28,685 nt of DNA from a virus. Both the position numbers and the translations under genes were made by a program. Location: the IMG/VR virus record IMGVR_UViG_3300028581_000184, positions 1-28,685 of that record; one strand, written 5' to 3'. The notes under the pieces were generated by a model. That model saw only the letters and a program-made list of their open reading frames with translations, had not been told where the DNA came from and did no database searches. Positions 1 to 8,081 of this stretch are shown here, piece by piece (position 1 is the first letter of the stretch; each line of letters begins with the position of its first letter).

Positions 1-51
1 TAAAGCGTAAATCTGTTAGAGTAGTGAATAATGCTTTTCGCTGTAATGCAA

Positions 52-86
52 AAATAGCGTTCAAGGATTTACCGTAAACGCTATTT
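52..86 (-). terminator. Terminator-like inverted repeat at the end of the leftward late operon
   Basis: A 10-bp perfect inverted repeat (AAATAGCGTT at 52-61 and AACGCTATTT at 77-86) with a 15-nt loop lies just past the stop of the last leftward gene. Read leftward, the stem ends in a short T-run. This fits an intrinsic terminator closing the structural-gene transcript, although the stem is AT-rich and the T-run is short. Nothing recognisable lies in bases 1-51. Confidence 0.55.
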
Positions 87-99
87 ATTTTCTCTTTTA

Positions 100-573
100 T
101 CATGCTTTTAAATATGTTGTTATCTTTTGTCGTAATAGTGGCATTATCTTTTCTCCCAGTATTTCAAAGTTTGATTTCGTAAGCCCAAAAATACTTTCAC
201 CATACCTTGAAATTAATTCATCTGTCTTTTTATCTTTTGATGACATTATCAATTTACCACTTTCTGCTTTTGCCCAAAATAAACTCCAAAACTCCCCAGT
301 TTCATGTAGTGATATTAATGTACTTATCGCTGGAAGTCCCTTTTGTTTTTTTAGCTTTATGGTTGTTGGCGTATATGGTTTAAATTTAGTATCGTCAGCT
401 TTTGTACCATCTAACAATTGTTTTTTATTCAATGTTGTCAGAAACTCCTCATTTTCATTTAAACATTCCTGCATAAACTCTATAAGTTTACCATTCGACA
501 ACGCTTCTAACCTATTTATAAACCATTGTAGTCCCATAATTTTAGTATGTAGGGTGGGTATCACTCCCACCAT
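100..573 (-). CDS. Putative head-tail connector or tail-completion protein
   Basis: 157 residues, unnamed by recognisable catalytic motifs. The middle reads LLDGTKADDTKFKPYTPTTIKLKKQKG, followed by an L..TGEFW segment. This resembles the 'W.PL...T...KK..G..L..TG.L' pattern of Mu gpG-like virion morphogenesis and tail-completion proteins, and the gene sits at the end of the neck and tail-tube block. A second ATG at 537 (MGLQWFINRLE) may be the true start: the stretch between the two ATGs contains a 6-bp GGTGGG/CCCACC hairpin and reads like untranslated leader. The functional call is by position and weak pattern only. Confidence 0.5.
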   Translation of the reverse strand: MVGVIPTLHTKIMGLQWFINRLEALSNGKLIEFMQECLNENEEFLTTLNKKQLLDGTKADDTKFKPYTPTTIKLKKQKGLPAISTLISLHETGEFWSLFWAKAESGKLIMSSKDKKTDELISRYGESIFGLTKSNFEILGEKIMPLLRQKITTYLKA

Positions 574-586
574 ACCTTAATTTATT

Positions 587-760
587 CTATTCTTGAACAG
601 GATCTACGACCTTTTTTTCAAAAATATGTTTGTGTACTTCGGGCTTTTCAGCCTTCATTCTGTCCTTTGCCTCTTGTGGCATTTCGTCTAAGTAGCCAAC
701 GAAAAAGGGACTTGCAATGTGCGTTCTACGAATTGGTGTTTCCATTTTTTTACGTGCCAT
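587..760 (-). CDS. Small hypothetical protein of the virion module
   Basis: 57 residues starting MARKKMETPIRRTHIASPFF. The ATG at 758-760 is chosen over an in-frame TTG six codons upstream, which overlaps the preceding stop. The protein is basic at the N-terminus and ends in an acidic/lysine mix. There are no membrane segments or motifs. It lies 10 nt behind the stop of the upstream gene in the same leftward transcript. It could be a small tail accessory or chaperone protein, but nothing in the sequence decides this. Confidence 0.55.
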   Translation of the reverse strand: MARKKMETPIRRTHIASPFFVGYLDEMPQEAKDRMKAEKPEVHKHIFEKKVVDPVQE

Positions 761-770
761 AATGATTAAA

Positions 771-1322
771 TTAGTCAATTAAAATTGTACCAGTTCCAGC
801 GAGCAATGCGTATACAGTTGCATAAGTCAAACCACTGTAAGTAGCTTGTAAATATGTATTAACTGCACCATGCAAGGCATTATTTCCACCGCTAAAATCA
901 AAGTTCACATTTTCACGATCATCCACATAAGCCTGATAAAGAATATCACCTATTGATTTTGCTGTGAGGGCGCAACCTGAACCGTAAATAGTTTTTGCTT
1001 TTGGTGCTATGAAATCTGCAAGCAGGATACATGCACCGACATTAAACACCTCGTTATTAGGAGAGTTTAATCCTGTTATTTTAGTGCCGCCACAATTAAA
1101 TATCGATGCTGCTAATTTTACTATATTACCAGCTAAGGAAGATGGCGATACACTCGTTTCCGTATTACCTTTTTCAACATAATAAGTAATTCTACCACCA
1201 GCACCTGTGTAAACTTCGTTAATTACGCCATTTAAAGTTTCAAGTATTCCACCATTAGGAAGTCTTACATAACCAGTTTTGTCAGTGTCGATGGCGAGCT
1301 TAACAACTCCACCAGTAGGCAT
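771..1322 (-). CDS. Hypothetical virion-module protein rich in Gly, Ala and Thr
   Basis: 183 residues with a beta-rich composition (many G, A, T, V; sparse K/R), typical of secreted or structural virion proteins. I see no enzymatic motif, signal peptide or transmembrane segment. It begins 20 nt after the stop of the larger putative tail-tube protein and is followed 10 nt later by a 57-aa gene, so the three are probably co-expressed. A tail tube accessory or decoration role is possible by position. The family is not recognised. Confidence 0.55.
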   Translation of the reverse strand: MPTGGVVKLAIDTDKTGYVRLPNGGILETLNGVINEVYTGAGGRITYYVEKGNTETSVSPSSLAGNIVKLAASIFNCGGTKITGLNSPNNEVFNVGACILLADFIAPKAKTIYGSGCALTAKSIGDILYQAYVDDRENVNFDFSGGNNALHGAVNTYLQATYSGLTYATVYALLAGTGTILID

Positions 1323-1342
1323 GATACCACCAGTTATAGTGT

Positions 1343-2287
1343 CTACTCCCCCAGGCGCACTCCTCCTTCCGTCTCGTAACCTCCAGCAGTAGAACTACCT
1401 ACGTTGATGGCTGCTAAGGCAGCCGGATTTGTTAATTCAAAATCAGTTGGTACTGTAATACCAGTAAATATCCACCCTTTGTAAGTCGGGCTTTGAGCTA
1501 CTGTTACACCACTTGTAATCAATTGTCCAGTTATTGTATTGGTAAGTTTCCATGCTCCAATAACTGCTAATGCAGCAGCATAGCTATCAAACAAATTCTC
1601 TTTAGAAATTGCTGTTTTAGCTACTACAACATTTGCAGCAGGCGAAGTTAATTCAACTCCCAAAATACCGTAAATGTCGTTAGACAAATCGTAGTTTTCG
1701 TCAAAGGCTACGGCTTCCAAATCGTCAGATAAAGAAGTGGCACGCTTCAAAGAAAAATCTACCATGTTTTTAGTGATACTTCCTGCACCATCGCCTACTT
1801 TAACTTGCTTGGCTTCAAAAGTACATTCGAAAGGTACTAAATCACCATCAGCATTTTTCTGTCCACCAATAAAAGCGGTGTCAACCCAGAGTGCACGAAG
1901 GTTTTTCTGATTTTTAAATTTACGCAAGTTTTTCCAATAACCTATACCCAAGTTTTCAGTATCAATTTCGGCAGTGTGAGGTTTCTCATTGCTCTTTTGT
2001 GGATTACCGTAAGGACTTTTGATTAGCTCAGCGGCTTCTGTATTGTCGGTATATCCTTCAATAACCTTGATAGGATAGCACCTATCTTTTGGCAAAGCGG
2101 CAATACTCTTTTCTTGCAAATACGCTAATGTATCAGCAAAGTCTGTTAGCTCGCTTGCAGGTACTTTAAAACCATCGTATGCCAAAATAAGCATAGTCAG
2201 TTTGTCAATCTTAAAATCGCATGAATCTTGCCCTGTGTGAGCTACTTTAGTGCTACATGCTTTAGGCACTCCTAATATTGTTCCCAT
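1343..2287 (-). CDS. Putative major tail-tube or other abundant virion protein
   Basis: 314 residues, the largest product downstream of the capsid block. The N-terminus (MGTILGVPKACSTKVAHTG) has no signal peptide. The C-terminal third is rich in Ala, Thr, Val and Gly, and the extreme C-terminus is GGVRLGE. Its place after the connector-sized proteins (163 and 176 aa) is where siphovirus maps put the tail tube protein. I infer tail tube from position, size and composition; no diagnostic motif is visible. It could instead be a major structural protein of another kind. Confidence 0.5.
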   Translation of the reverse strand: MGTILGVPKACSTKVAHTGQDSCDFKIDKLTMLILAYDGFKVPASELTDFADTLAYLQEKSIAALPKDRCYPIKVIEGYTDNTEAAELIKSPYGNPQKSNEKPHTAEIDTENLGIGYWKNLRKFKNQKNLRALWVDTAFIGGQKNADGDLVPFECTFEAKQVKVGDGAGSITKNMVDFSLKRATSLSDDLEAVAFDENYDLSNDIYGILGVELTSPAANVVVAKTAISKENLFDSYAAALAVIGAWKLTNTITGQLITSGVTVAQSPTYKGWIFTGITVPTDFELTNPAALAAINVGSSTAGGYETEGGVRLGE

Positions 2288-2298
2288 TGTTTTTTTAT

Positions 2299-2790
2299 TT
2301 ATTTACAGTTGTTTTTTATTCTAAATTGAAAGTTTCTTAATTGTATGGCATCAACATGGTCTGGGTAAATTCCCTCTTCGTAACCATTTAAACCTGTTTT
2401 ACCATAGAAGTAATGGTTAATACGCTTACCGTAGGTAGTAATGTCTAAATTCCTATCTCTGTTTAGCTTATCTTCAAATACTTCGTAGATGCGGTTTAAT
2501 ATAGGCTTAAAAGATTGTTCATCCCTTTCACGTCTACTCCATTTGCTGTCTGAATATGTTGCTATCACAATGTCCGGCACTGATACTATCACGTCAGTTC
2601 TACTGTCATGATATTCGATACCTTGAGCATTTACAAAGAAAAACGGATATTTAGCTATTGGCGTTTTTTTGTTTGCCAAGATAGCCAAAAACTCATTCAC
2701 TGTAGAACATTCAAAAGTAAGATTGTCTAACATAAGCTCTGTTTGAACTTTTGCTACTACCTTTTCTAATTCGTCTTGTATAAGTTTCAT
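2299..2790 (-). CDS. Putative neck or tail-terminator protein
   Basis: 163 residues beginning MKLIQDELEKVVAKVQTEL, an amphipathic helix followed by mixed alpha/beta sequence. No catalytic motif is visible. The size and position, one gene downstream of another connector-sized protein and upstream of the putative tube protein, match the tail terminator/completion slot of siphoviruses. Its start lies 1 nt beyond the stop of the preceding gene, implying translational coupling. Function is inferred from gene order only. Confidence 0.5.
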   Translation of the reverse strand: MKLIQDELEKVVAKVQTELMLDNLTFECSTVNEFLAILANKKTPIAKYPFFFVNAQGIEYHDSRTDVIVSVPDIVIATYSDSKWSRRERDEQSFKPILNRIYEVFEDKLNRDRNLDITTYGKRINHYFYGKTGLNGYEEGIYPDHVDAIQLRNFQFRIKNNCK

Positions 2791-2791
2791 T

Positions 2792-3322
2792 TTAGTATCC
2801 TATTTGTTTATAAAGTAATTCAGTTTCCCATTGTGAATAGTCCCAAGTGGCTGTTGTTTCAATAGCAGTAGTTTCCGCACAAATCACATAATCCCATATC
2901 CATTTCAAAATAGGTATGTTTAAATCCACCATATTGTTCCATGCTATAATCATTTTGTGTTCGGGCTGTACAGCTATCATATTGTCCTTTTTAGTCATAT
3001 AATCACCGTTATCTCCGCTCTCAAACTTATGTTCTCGTCTGTGGCGATAATACACAAAGTTTGCTATTGGAGAAATCTTATCGGTGCTATTTACTAATAA
3101 GGCTTTTAACGCGTCCCACTTCGGGTCAGTAATTGTTGATACATATTCGGCATACAATTCAGTACCCATAAGCATTGTTAGGTATTCAGGTTCAAAGCGT
3201 TTTATGCTCCTCCTTACTTCTATAAGCTTATTTGATACTACATTACCATATCCATTCGAGCTTTCAAAATCACCCAAGTAGCATGGTTCAAATCCAAAAT
3301 ATGTTTCGTCAATTAGGCTCAT
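2792..3322 (-). CDS. Putative head-tail adaptor (connector) protein
   Basis: 176 residues. Aromatic-rich and mainly helical in appearance, with the motif FEPEYLTMLMGTELYAEY near residues 43-60 and a basic YYRHRREHK stretch near residue 91. Proteins of this size just after the capsid genes are usually head-completion or adaptor proteins, and Bacteroidota phages carry a common family of this type. The start codon overlaps the stop of the 86-aa upstream gene by 4 nt (ATGA), so translation is coupled. The assignment rests on position. Confidence 0.5.
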   Translation of the reverse strand: MSLIDETYFGFEPCYLGDFESSNGYGNVVSNKLIEVRRSIKRFEPEYLTMLMGTELYAEYVSTITDPKWDALKALLVNSTDKISPIANFVYYRHRREHKFESGDNGDYMTKKDNMIAVQPEHKMIIAWNNMVDLNIPILKWIWDYVICAETTAIETTATWDYSQWETELLYKQIGY

Positions 3323-3579
3323 TTTCTAACTTGTCTTTTTACAGTTACTTTTCCTTTTGGTCTGCCTTTAGGCTTTTCAACTTTGATTACTTTTTCAACA
3401 GGTTGTTCTATCGTTTCAACAACCTCTACAACTTCTTCTTTTTGCGGTTTCAGTTGTTCTAAACTTTCCACAATATGACCTTTTTTAATAAGGATTTGTG
3501 CCGTTGTAAGATTTGTTTCTTCAACAGCAGTTCCTACCTTTTTCAGATAGGAACTTTTGCCTGTCGAATAGTATATCAT
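3319..3579 (-). CDS. Small basic-tailed protein with AT-hook-like C-terminus
   Basis: 86 residues in three parts. The N-terminus is IYYSTGKSSYLKKVGTAVEE. The middle is acidic and Val/Glu-rich (roughly residues 45-65). The tail is lysine/proline-rich and contains EKPKGRPKGKVTVKRQVRK. The GRPKGK segment resembles an AT-hook core, which would bind the minor groove of AT-rich DNA, but in a capsid operon it could equally bind packaged DNA or be a flexible linker. The gene overlaps both neighbours by 4 nt, a sign of tight coupling. Confidence 0.55.
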   Translation of the reverse strand: MIYYSTGKSSYLKKVGTAVEETNLTTAQILIKKGHIVESLEQLKPQKEEVVEVVETIEQPVEKVIKVEKPKGRPKGKVTVKRQVRK

Positions 3580-4034
3580 CGTTTAATAAGTATTTTAGCA
3601 TAAGTAATCTTTGATTTACCTCCAGTATTAGTAACAAGGTATCTCAAATATCTGTAATAAACCTTATTAGAAACCGAAGTAAAAATAGCAGTAGTATCTG
3701 TGCTTCCTACACCTGTCCATGTAATAGTAGTAATATCTGTATAAGCATCGGCGGCAAAGTATTTACCCTGAATTTTAATGGTACAAGCTCCAGCAGCACC
3801 AGTAGTTTTATCAGATACTTTTACCTTACCTACATACATTAAACCATCAGCCTTATTTACAGGAATTTCATAACTCCATGTAGTAGCTGTTACAGTTCCA
3901 AGAGTGTCAGTTGCAACTCCAGTGTACTCATTAACCCAAGTGTTATTTAAGTCCAAAGGTGCAATTACAATAGCTTTCTGTGCATTAGCAACAAAAGCAA
4001 CCATTACGAATAAAAATAAAATAACTTTTTTCAT
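3576..4034 (-). CDS. Signal-peptide protein encoded in the capsid operon
   Basis: 152 residues. The N-terminus MKKVILFLFVMVAFVANAQ is a textbook Sec signal peptide with a predicted cleavage near ANA-Q (residues 16-19). The rest is beta-rich with many Thr, Val and Gly, and without cysteines. The gene directly follows the major capsid gene and overlaps the next gene by 4 nt. An exported protein in the head-gene block is unusual: it could be a surface-acting exclusion factor, or a capsid decoration protein whose apparent signal has another role. Family not recognised. Confidence 0.65.
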   Translation of the reverse strand: MKKVILFLFVMVAFVANAQKAIVIAPLDLNNTWVNEYTGVATDTLGTVTATTWSYEIPVNKADGLMYVGKVKVSDKTTGAAGACTIKIQGKYFAADAYTDITTITWTGVGSTDTTAIFTSVSNKVYYRYLRYLVTNTGGKSKITYAKILIKR

Positions 4035-4066
4035 TTTGTTTGTTTTTTTAAATTGTTAGTATTATA

Positions 4067-4091
4067 AGGGTATCGCATTTTACGATACCCT
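4067..4091 (-). terminator. Strong hairpin between major capsid gene and the next gene
   Basis: A perfect 9-bp inverted repeat (AGGGTATCG and CGATACCCT) with a 7-nt loop lies 8 nt beyond the major capsid stop. On the leftward transcript it is not followed by a T-run, so it is more likely an mRNA-stabilising or partial-termination hairpin than a full terminator. Such an element would keep capsid transcript levels above those of downstream genes. Confidence 0.45.
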
Positions 4092-4099
4092 ATTTTTGT

Positions 4100-5332
4100 T
4101 TACGCTTGTTCGGTGGCAATAGCATCCAAAGCAGTGTCTACATTGGCAACATAGATAAGTGCCTTAATGTCCTCGTCTTCAACAAGTACTTGCTGGCGAG
4201 CGTAAACATATAAATTCCAGCTATCAGATTTTGCTACACGTTCAAATTCTGCTGTCAAATTACGTTTAATCCAATGTTGGATAGCTTTAATGTCTCCAAC
4301 GAGCATTTGCTCTGTCGCTCCACCGAATAATTCAGTAGTAATAACAGTAAGACCACCCATCATCATTGTACCATCAACCAGTTTGTTGATAATATACTGA
4401 CCAGTAGTATCTTTCGTGCGTTGCAATTTGAATGAAAGAGTTTCAGACATCCATACAGTATTTACAGGAGCGTAAGCTAATGAAGCATGTAATTTACAAG
4501 CATCAGCCAAATCAGCTACGTTTGGTTTGTCAACAGTAGGAACTAATGAAGCATCAAATGGTGTTACCTGTCCTGTTTTTACACCATACATTTCGTATTT
4601 TTTTGTAGCATCGTTACCTTCACCTTCCCAAATTTTTTGGTCTAACCAGAGTTCCATTCTGCCCATGAGTTTTGTTTGAATTCGTTGAGCTAACTGTGGT
4701 AAATCCTCAAATGAACGTTGTGATATGATAGCACGTGCTACGATACCTGAAAGCTCACGTGTTTTATCAGAAGCTACAATTTTACTGCCATCAACAGTAG
4801 TAGTAGCATCGTCAAGTTCACCAATGTATGCAACATGGTCTGTGAAAGCACCAACTGACCACAAAAGCAAGTTTTTACCTTCTTCAATAATGCCAGTACG
4901 AATACCACGACCTAAGAAAGCATTTTTTCTTTCGTTAGGGAATCTTAAATCGGCAACAGGTTTTGTCCTGAAGTAATCTCCTGTGTAGTTAGCAGCAATC
5001 AAAGGATTGTCAGCTTTCAATTCAATTTCTTGACCTTTTACTTTGTTTAAGTCTGAAAGTGATTTCAAACCCTTTTCTTCAAACATATCAACGATTGCTT
5101 TTGCAATGCTAATAGGTTCGTTATCGGTTTTTACCACTTTACTCTGTTTAGCGATTTCAACACTTTGAGCTTCAAATGCTTTCTGCAAAGTGTCCAATTG
5201 TTCTTTTGTGGCTAAATTTTCAAACTGTTTAGTTTGTTCTGTAACATAAGCCGCCATCTCGTCTTTAGTTACACCTTTTGGCAAGTTGTCCAATGATTTT
5301 TGGAACAATGCTTGCAATTCTTTCTCTTCCAT
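4100..5332 (-). CDS. Major capsid protein, HK97 fold
   Basis: 410 residues, forming the icosahedral shell. Roughly the first 65 residues are charged and helical/coiled-coil (MEEKELQALFQKSLDNLPKG onward), like the scaffolding delta domain that the prohead protease removes. The remainder (from about residue 105) is a typical HK97-type capsid domain, with the LRFPNERKNAFLGRG region, a V.YIGELDDATTT loop and a C-terminal A/P-domain-like segment. It lies immediately downstream of the prohead protease (5-nt gap) and portal, the canonical order portal-protease-capsid. Fold assignment is from pattern and context. Confidence 0.85.
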   Translation of the reverse strand: MEEKELQALFQKSLDNLPKGVTKDEMAAYVTEQTKQFENLATKEQLDTLQKAFEAQSVEIAKQSKVVKTDNEPISIAKAIVDMFEEKGLKSLSDLNKVKGQEIELKADNPLIAANYTGDYFRTKPVADLRFPNERKNAFLGRGIRTGIIEEGKNLLLWSVGAFTDHVAYIGELDDATTTVDGSKIVASDKTRELSGIVARAIISQRSFEDLPQLAQRIQTKLMGRMELWLDQKIWEGEGNDATKKYEMYGVKTGQVTPFDASLVPTVDKPNVADLADACKLHASLAYAPVNTVWMSETLSFKLQRTKDTTGQYIINKLVDGTMMMGGLTVITTELFGGATEQMLVGDIKAIQHWIKRNLTAEFERVAKSDSWNLYVYARQQVLVEDEDIKALIYVANVDTALDAIATEQA

Positions 5333-5337
5333 TGTTT

Positions 5338-6177
5338 TTAATTTTTAATGTTGTTTATTGCTTTTTCTAATGCTTTGCCAATAGTGTCGAACTGACGGCT
5401 ATCTTCTTTATTTTCTGTTGGAGTGCTTGCAAGCGGCTCTTCCGTATTTTCTTTTGTAAATATGCTCGTTGCGCTATTGCTTCCGCCAGCTACTACAAGA
5501 CTTGCTTCTTTATAAATCCTTAATTCCTCTACGCCCCAAAAATAGCCTTCTTTCTCTACTTCATCAAAATTAGCTATTTCAGATTTACGTTTTTCGTAAT
5601 AGTCTTTTTGACTTTTATGCTCAGGATTATCAGAATTAACGCCTAAATTCAGTTTTATGTAAACCATCCTAATAGAGTTTTCAAAATCAGACTGCTTTGT
5701 AAGTATTGCTTCAAGAACATCCTTCCTTTTGAATTTATCTTTAGGCAATTCCAATACTAATGCCTCTGTTTTTCCATCGTACTCTTTTCCTACCGAAGCC
5801 CAATCTATTTTTGAAACAAACATTCTAATGTTTTCCTTCCACACTACAATACTATCCCATTTCAAATCATGGTCTAATGCGTATTGTACTGTACCTTGTT
5901 GGTCTTTTACTGTTTTATCAAAGCATTTTGGGAAGTGAACATCTTTATGACTATCATAAAAATTAGTTGTAGAAACAATAGCATATACACAATCTTCTTT
6001 AGCTCCACTAATTCCCTTTACAACATCTTCTGTTATGTTTGCAATAGCAATACCAATAGATTCCTTTATTCCTGCTTTTTTAATGTCAATAAGTTTGTCC
6101 TGATTTTTTATCAAGGCATCAAACATATCTTCCTTTGTAGAAAATTTTTTATTTGGAAATTCTATGCACTTTATCAT
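5338..6177 (-). CDS. Prohead maturation serine protease (HK97 U35-like)
   Basis: 279 residues. In the family the protease cleaves the capsid delta domain and then itself. The pattern is recognisable: VYAIVSTTNFYDSHKDVHFP (about 64-83), a candidate catalytic His103 in ALDHD, and a candidate nucleophile Ser168 in FENSIRM, which corresponds to the 'HSVGM' segment of Bacteroidota homologues. A closing EASLVVAGGSNSAT block is typical of the family. The C-terminal ~45 residues are charged and low complexity. The start overlaps the stop of a 37-aa gene (ATGA). Catalytic residue assignment is by pattern and not certain. Confidence 0.75.
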   Translation of the reverse strand: MIKCIEFPNKKFSTKEDMFDALIKNQDKLIDIKKAGIKESIGIAIANITEDVVKGISGAKEDCVYAIVSTTNFYDSHKDVHFPKCFDKTVKDQQGTVQYALDHDLKWDSIVVWKENIRMFVSKIDWASVGKEYDGKTEALVLELPKDKFKRKDVLEAILTKQSDFENSIRMVYIKLNLGVNSDNPEHKSQKDYYEKRKSEIANFDEVEKEGYFWGVEELRIYKEASLVVAGGSNSATSIFTKENTEEPLASTPTENKEDSRQFDTIGKALEKAINNIKN

Positions 6178-6287
6178 TTCAGTACTATATTATCATTATC
6201 AATAGTCGCTTTCTTTTGCTGAATACTTTTCTTTAAACTGACATTGTCAGTAGAATTTAAAATATCGTCTAATTTATCTTTATCCAT
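6174..6287 (-). CDS. 37-aa nested gene between portal and protease
   Basis: An ATG-initiated frame of 37 codons, MDKDKLDDILNSTDNVSLKK continuing to IVLK. Its ATG overlaps the portal stop (TAATG) and its TGA overlaps the protease ATG (ATGA). This seamless overlap with both neighbours argues that it is a real, translationally coupled gene. The product is charged and lacks hydrophobic segments. It may be a small scaffold or assembly factor, or exist mainly to couple portal and protease translation. Confidence 0.6.
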   Translation of the reverse strand: MDKDKLDDILNSTDNVSLKKSIQQKKATIDNDNIVLK

Positions 6288-7513
6288 TATCGTAAATATG
6301 GGTCTAAATAGTCTTTTCCTTGTTCTACCGTAATAAATCCTGCATCTTTCAAAGGAACTAATGCACCTGCTGCTTGTTGGAATGCAATACTGCTATCTTT
6401 CAAACTTTGTTGATAGAAATCATGGTGCGAATCATCAGCTGTATATCTCCATGCTCTTTCGGGTATTTGTTTCAAACGGATATTATTATCGTTCATTACC
6501 TTACCCTCTGGAGTTACACTTGCATTGAAAATCTCTTTACGAGCTTCTGGTACTACCTGAAATCTTGCCTCGTTTACCACAAAAGCATTCGGTATTCCAA
6601 AACCGCTCCAAATATCAATCTTTTTAGCCAATAGGTTTTCCGGCAATTGCATATCAACAATACTACTTGTGAAAGGAGTATAGCTCAATGCACCCTTAGT
6701 AACTATATATTTCAATTGTCCTCGTAGCTTTCCGTATTCTTTTAGCTCTTTTTGCATCAAACGCTTATCTTCGTTAAGCATAAGCGACATTTCAGCATCT
6801 TTAGCTCCCATACCAATACCACCTCTTGCACCACCATCAGCTATCAATTGAGTAAACATTTGATTTGCACTAAGAATAGCACTGATAGGCTCTTTTAATG
6901 CCACCAATCGGCTTAAATGGCTTCTATCAAAACCAAAACCTTGCATTCTATCCCTTGTGATAAAAACCTCATCGCTTTGAAGCTCTATTTGCCCATTAGG
7001 AACGTTTACAAGGTATTTATCAGGTATAGCGTTAAATTCAGCATCCCAGCGTGGTTTAAAACCGTAAACTGGCGTAATAATATCATTCGGGATTATGTAG
7101 TAACTAAATTTATCCTTAAAACCTACCATTGGAACTTTCTGCTCGTAGCAAATACCAAAAATATGTAGCATTACCTTTTTTTGATGTTCGTAGTCATTGT
7201 AGCTCTGTTCTGGATTGCACCAATACAACTTCTTTAAATCCTCTTTTATGGTGCGTTTCTCAATTTCAGTACCTGCATTACCGCCAAGCCAACGACCGCT
7301 GTCGTTTATAGCTGCAATTCTCAAAGTACTATGCAACGAAGCCTTCAACTCAATGGCACTCTGAACAGGTGGGCATTTTTTATATGCTTCTATCTGTCCT
7401 TGAATAGTGCTTGTATTTATTTCGGTAGAATCAGAGTTGATAAATGTGATACCGCTTGAAAGCTGTACCTGCCCATTTATCGTCTGAATTAAATTATCTA
7501 TACTTCCTGCCAT
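6287..7513 (-). CDS. Portal protein
   Basis: 408 residues from the ATG at 7511-7513; an in-frame TTG three codons upstream was not chosen. The portal forms the dodecameric DNA entry ring at one capsid vertex. Features include an N-terminal region with YKKCPPVQSAIELKA (about residues 44-58), a central beta/helical body with DEVFITRDRMQGFGFDRSH, and a helical stem/crown region with LPENLLAKKIDIWSGFGIP. Order relative to the prohead protease and capsid is canonical. Its promoter region contains a TATATTTG box and operator-like repeats, so it begins a separately controlled leftward unit. Confidence 0.8.
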   Translation of the reverse strand: MAGSIDNLIQTINGQVQLSSGITFINSDSTEINTSTIQGQIEAYKKCPPVQSAIELKASLHSTLRIAAINDSGRWLGGNAGTEIEKRTIKEDLKKLYWCNPEQSYNDYEHQKKVMLHIFGICYEQKVPMVGFKDKFSYYIIPNDIITPVYGFKPRWDAEFNAIPDKYLVNVPNGQIELQSDEVFITRDRMQGFGFDRSHLSRLVALKEPISAILSANQMFTQLIADGGARGGIGMGAKDAEMSLMLNEDKRLMQKELKEYGKLRGQLKYIVTKGALSYTPFTSSIVDMQLPENLLAKKIDIWSGFGIPNAFVVNEARFQVVPEARKEIFNASVTPEGKVMNDNNIRLKQIPERAWRYTADDSHHDFYQQSLKDSSIAFQQAAGALVPLKDAGFITVEQGKDYLDPYLR

Positions 7514-7530
7514 ACTAATCAATTATTTTG

Positions 7531-7572
7531 CAAATATACGTACTTTTATCGATAAACGATATATTTTTATCG
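7531..7572 (-). promoter_or_regulatory. Leftward promoter and operator repeats in front of the portal gene
   Basis: On the minus strand a TATATTTG -7 box (complement of 7531-7538) lies 17 bp upstream of the portal ATG. Immediately upstream, 7543-7563 contains a 21-bp sequence that recurs exactly at 13499-13519, including an ATCGAT core. A further TTTTATCG copy lies at 7565-7572. No clear -33 TTG is seen at 19-20 bp, so activation by a factor bound to the repeats is plausible. The shared sequence suggests the same regulator acts on the portal operon and on the central divergent promoters. Confidence 0.55.
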
Positions 7573-7600
7573 AAAAACAATAAATTAAGTTTATTTAACG

Positions 7601-7635
7601 CAAAAAAAATACCACCCTTAAAAAAGAGTGGTATT
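7601..7635 (-). terminator. Intrinsic terminator after the 92-aa coiled-coil gene
   Basis: Inverted repeat AATACCAC (7608-7615) / GTGGTATT (7628-7635) with a 12-nt loop. Read leftward it is followed by a run of T (complement of the A-run at 7602-7609). It lies 22 nt past the stop of the 92-aa gene and separates that unit from the portal promoter. Confidence 0.75.
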
Positions 7636-7657
7636 GATAGTTCAAATTTTTTGTTCC

Positions 7658-7936
7658 TTATTCTATCCCCATAAAATACTTGTTAATCTTTCGTGTATCT
7701 TCCGGTTTAAGAACTTGGATATTCTCAAAGGCAAGAAGTATTTCCTTATTTATAGGCTTACGATACACTCTACCTGTTGCAACGCCGATATAGTACATTT
7801 CTTTACCGTCAATACCGTAATGCTTACGAGCGTCAGGCATTAAGTCCATTCTGTTTAATTTGTTAGTCAAAGTTCTAACAAGGTTGTTTAGCTCATCAAC
7901 CTTTTTTTCTAATTGTTCAATTTCTTCTTTTTTCAT
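7658..7936 (-). CDS. Small coiled-coil protein between terminase and portal
   Basis: 92 residues. The first ~30 (MKKEEIEQLEKKVDELNNLV...) have a clear leucine heptad pattern, predicting a coiled coil. The C-terminal 60 residues are a small mixed domain (GIDGKEMYYIGVATGRVYRKP) with no known motif. The gene is bracketed by two terminators and has its own candidate promoter, so it is a monocistronic leftward unit, unusual between terL and portal. Possible roles are a regulator or a packaging accessory; not recognised. Confidence 0.6.
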   Translation of the reverse strand: MKKEEIEQLEKKVDELNNLVRTLTNKLNRMDLMPDARKHYGIDGKEMYYIGVATGRVYRKPINKEILLAFENIQVLKPEDTRKINKYFMGIE

Positions 7937-8000
7937 GGCTTTTTTGATTGCAAAATAACGATATATAATTTTAATAGCAAAATATTATAACTTAGTTTAA

Positions 8001-8035
8001 CAAAAAAAATAGCCTACTTTCACAAGCAGGCTATT
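8001..8035 (-). terminator. Intrinsic terminator after terL
   Basis: AATAGCCT (8008-8015) pairs with AGGCTATT (8028-8035) around a 12-nt loop. Read leftward the stem runs into a long T-run (complement of the A-run at 8002-8009). It lies about 65 nt beyond the large terminase stop. Because a TATCTTTG promoter lies between the terL stop and this hairpin, it may also work as an attenuator in the leader of the 92-aa gene. Confidence 0.75.
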
Positions 8036-8081
8036 CCGAATCAATTAAAACTAAATAAATTATGTCTAAATTCAACCAATG

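Noticed and set aside
6420-6450. CTGATGA on the minus strand as a third hammerhead
   Set aside because: It lies inside the portal coding sequence, with no stem II plus GAAA downstream.
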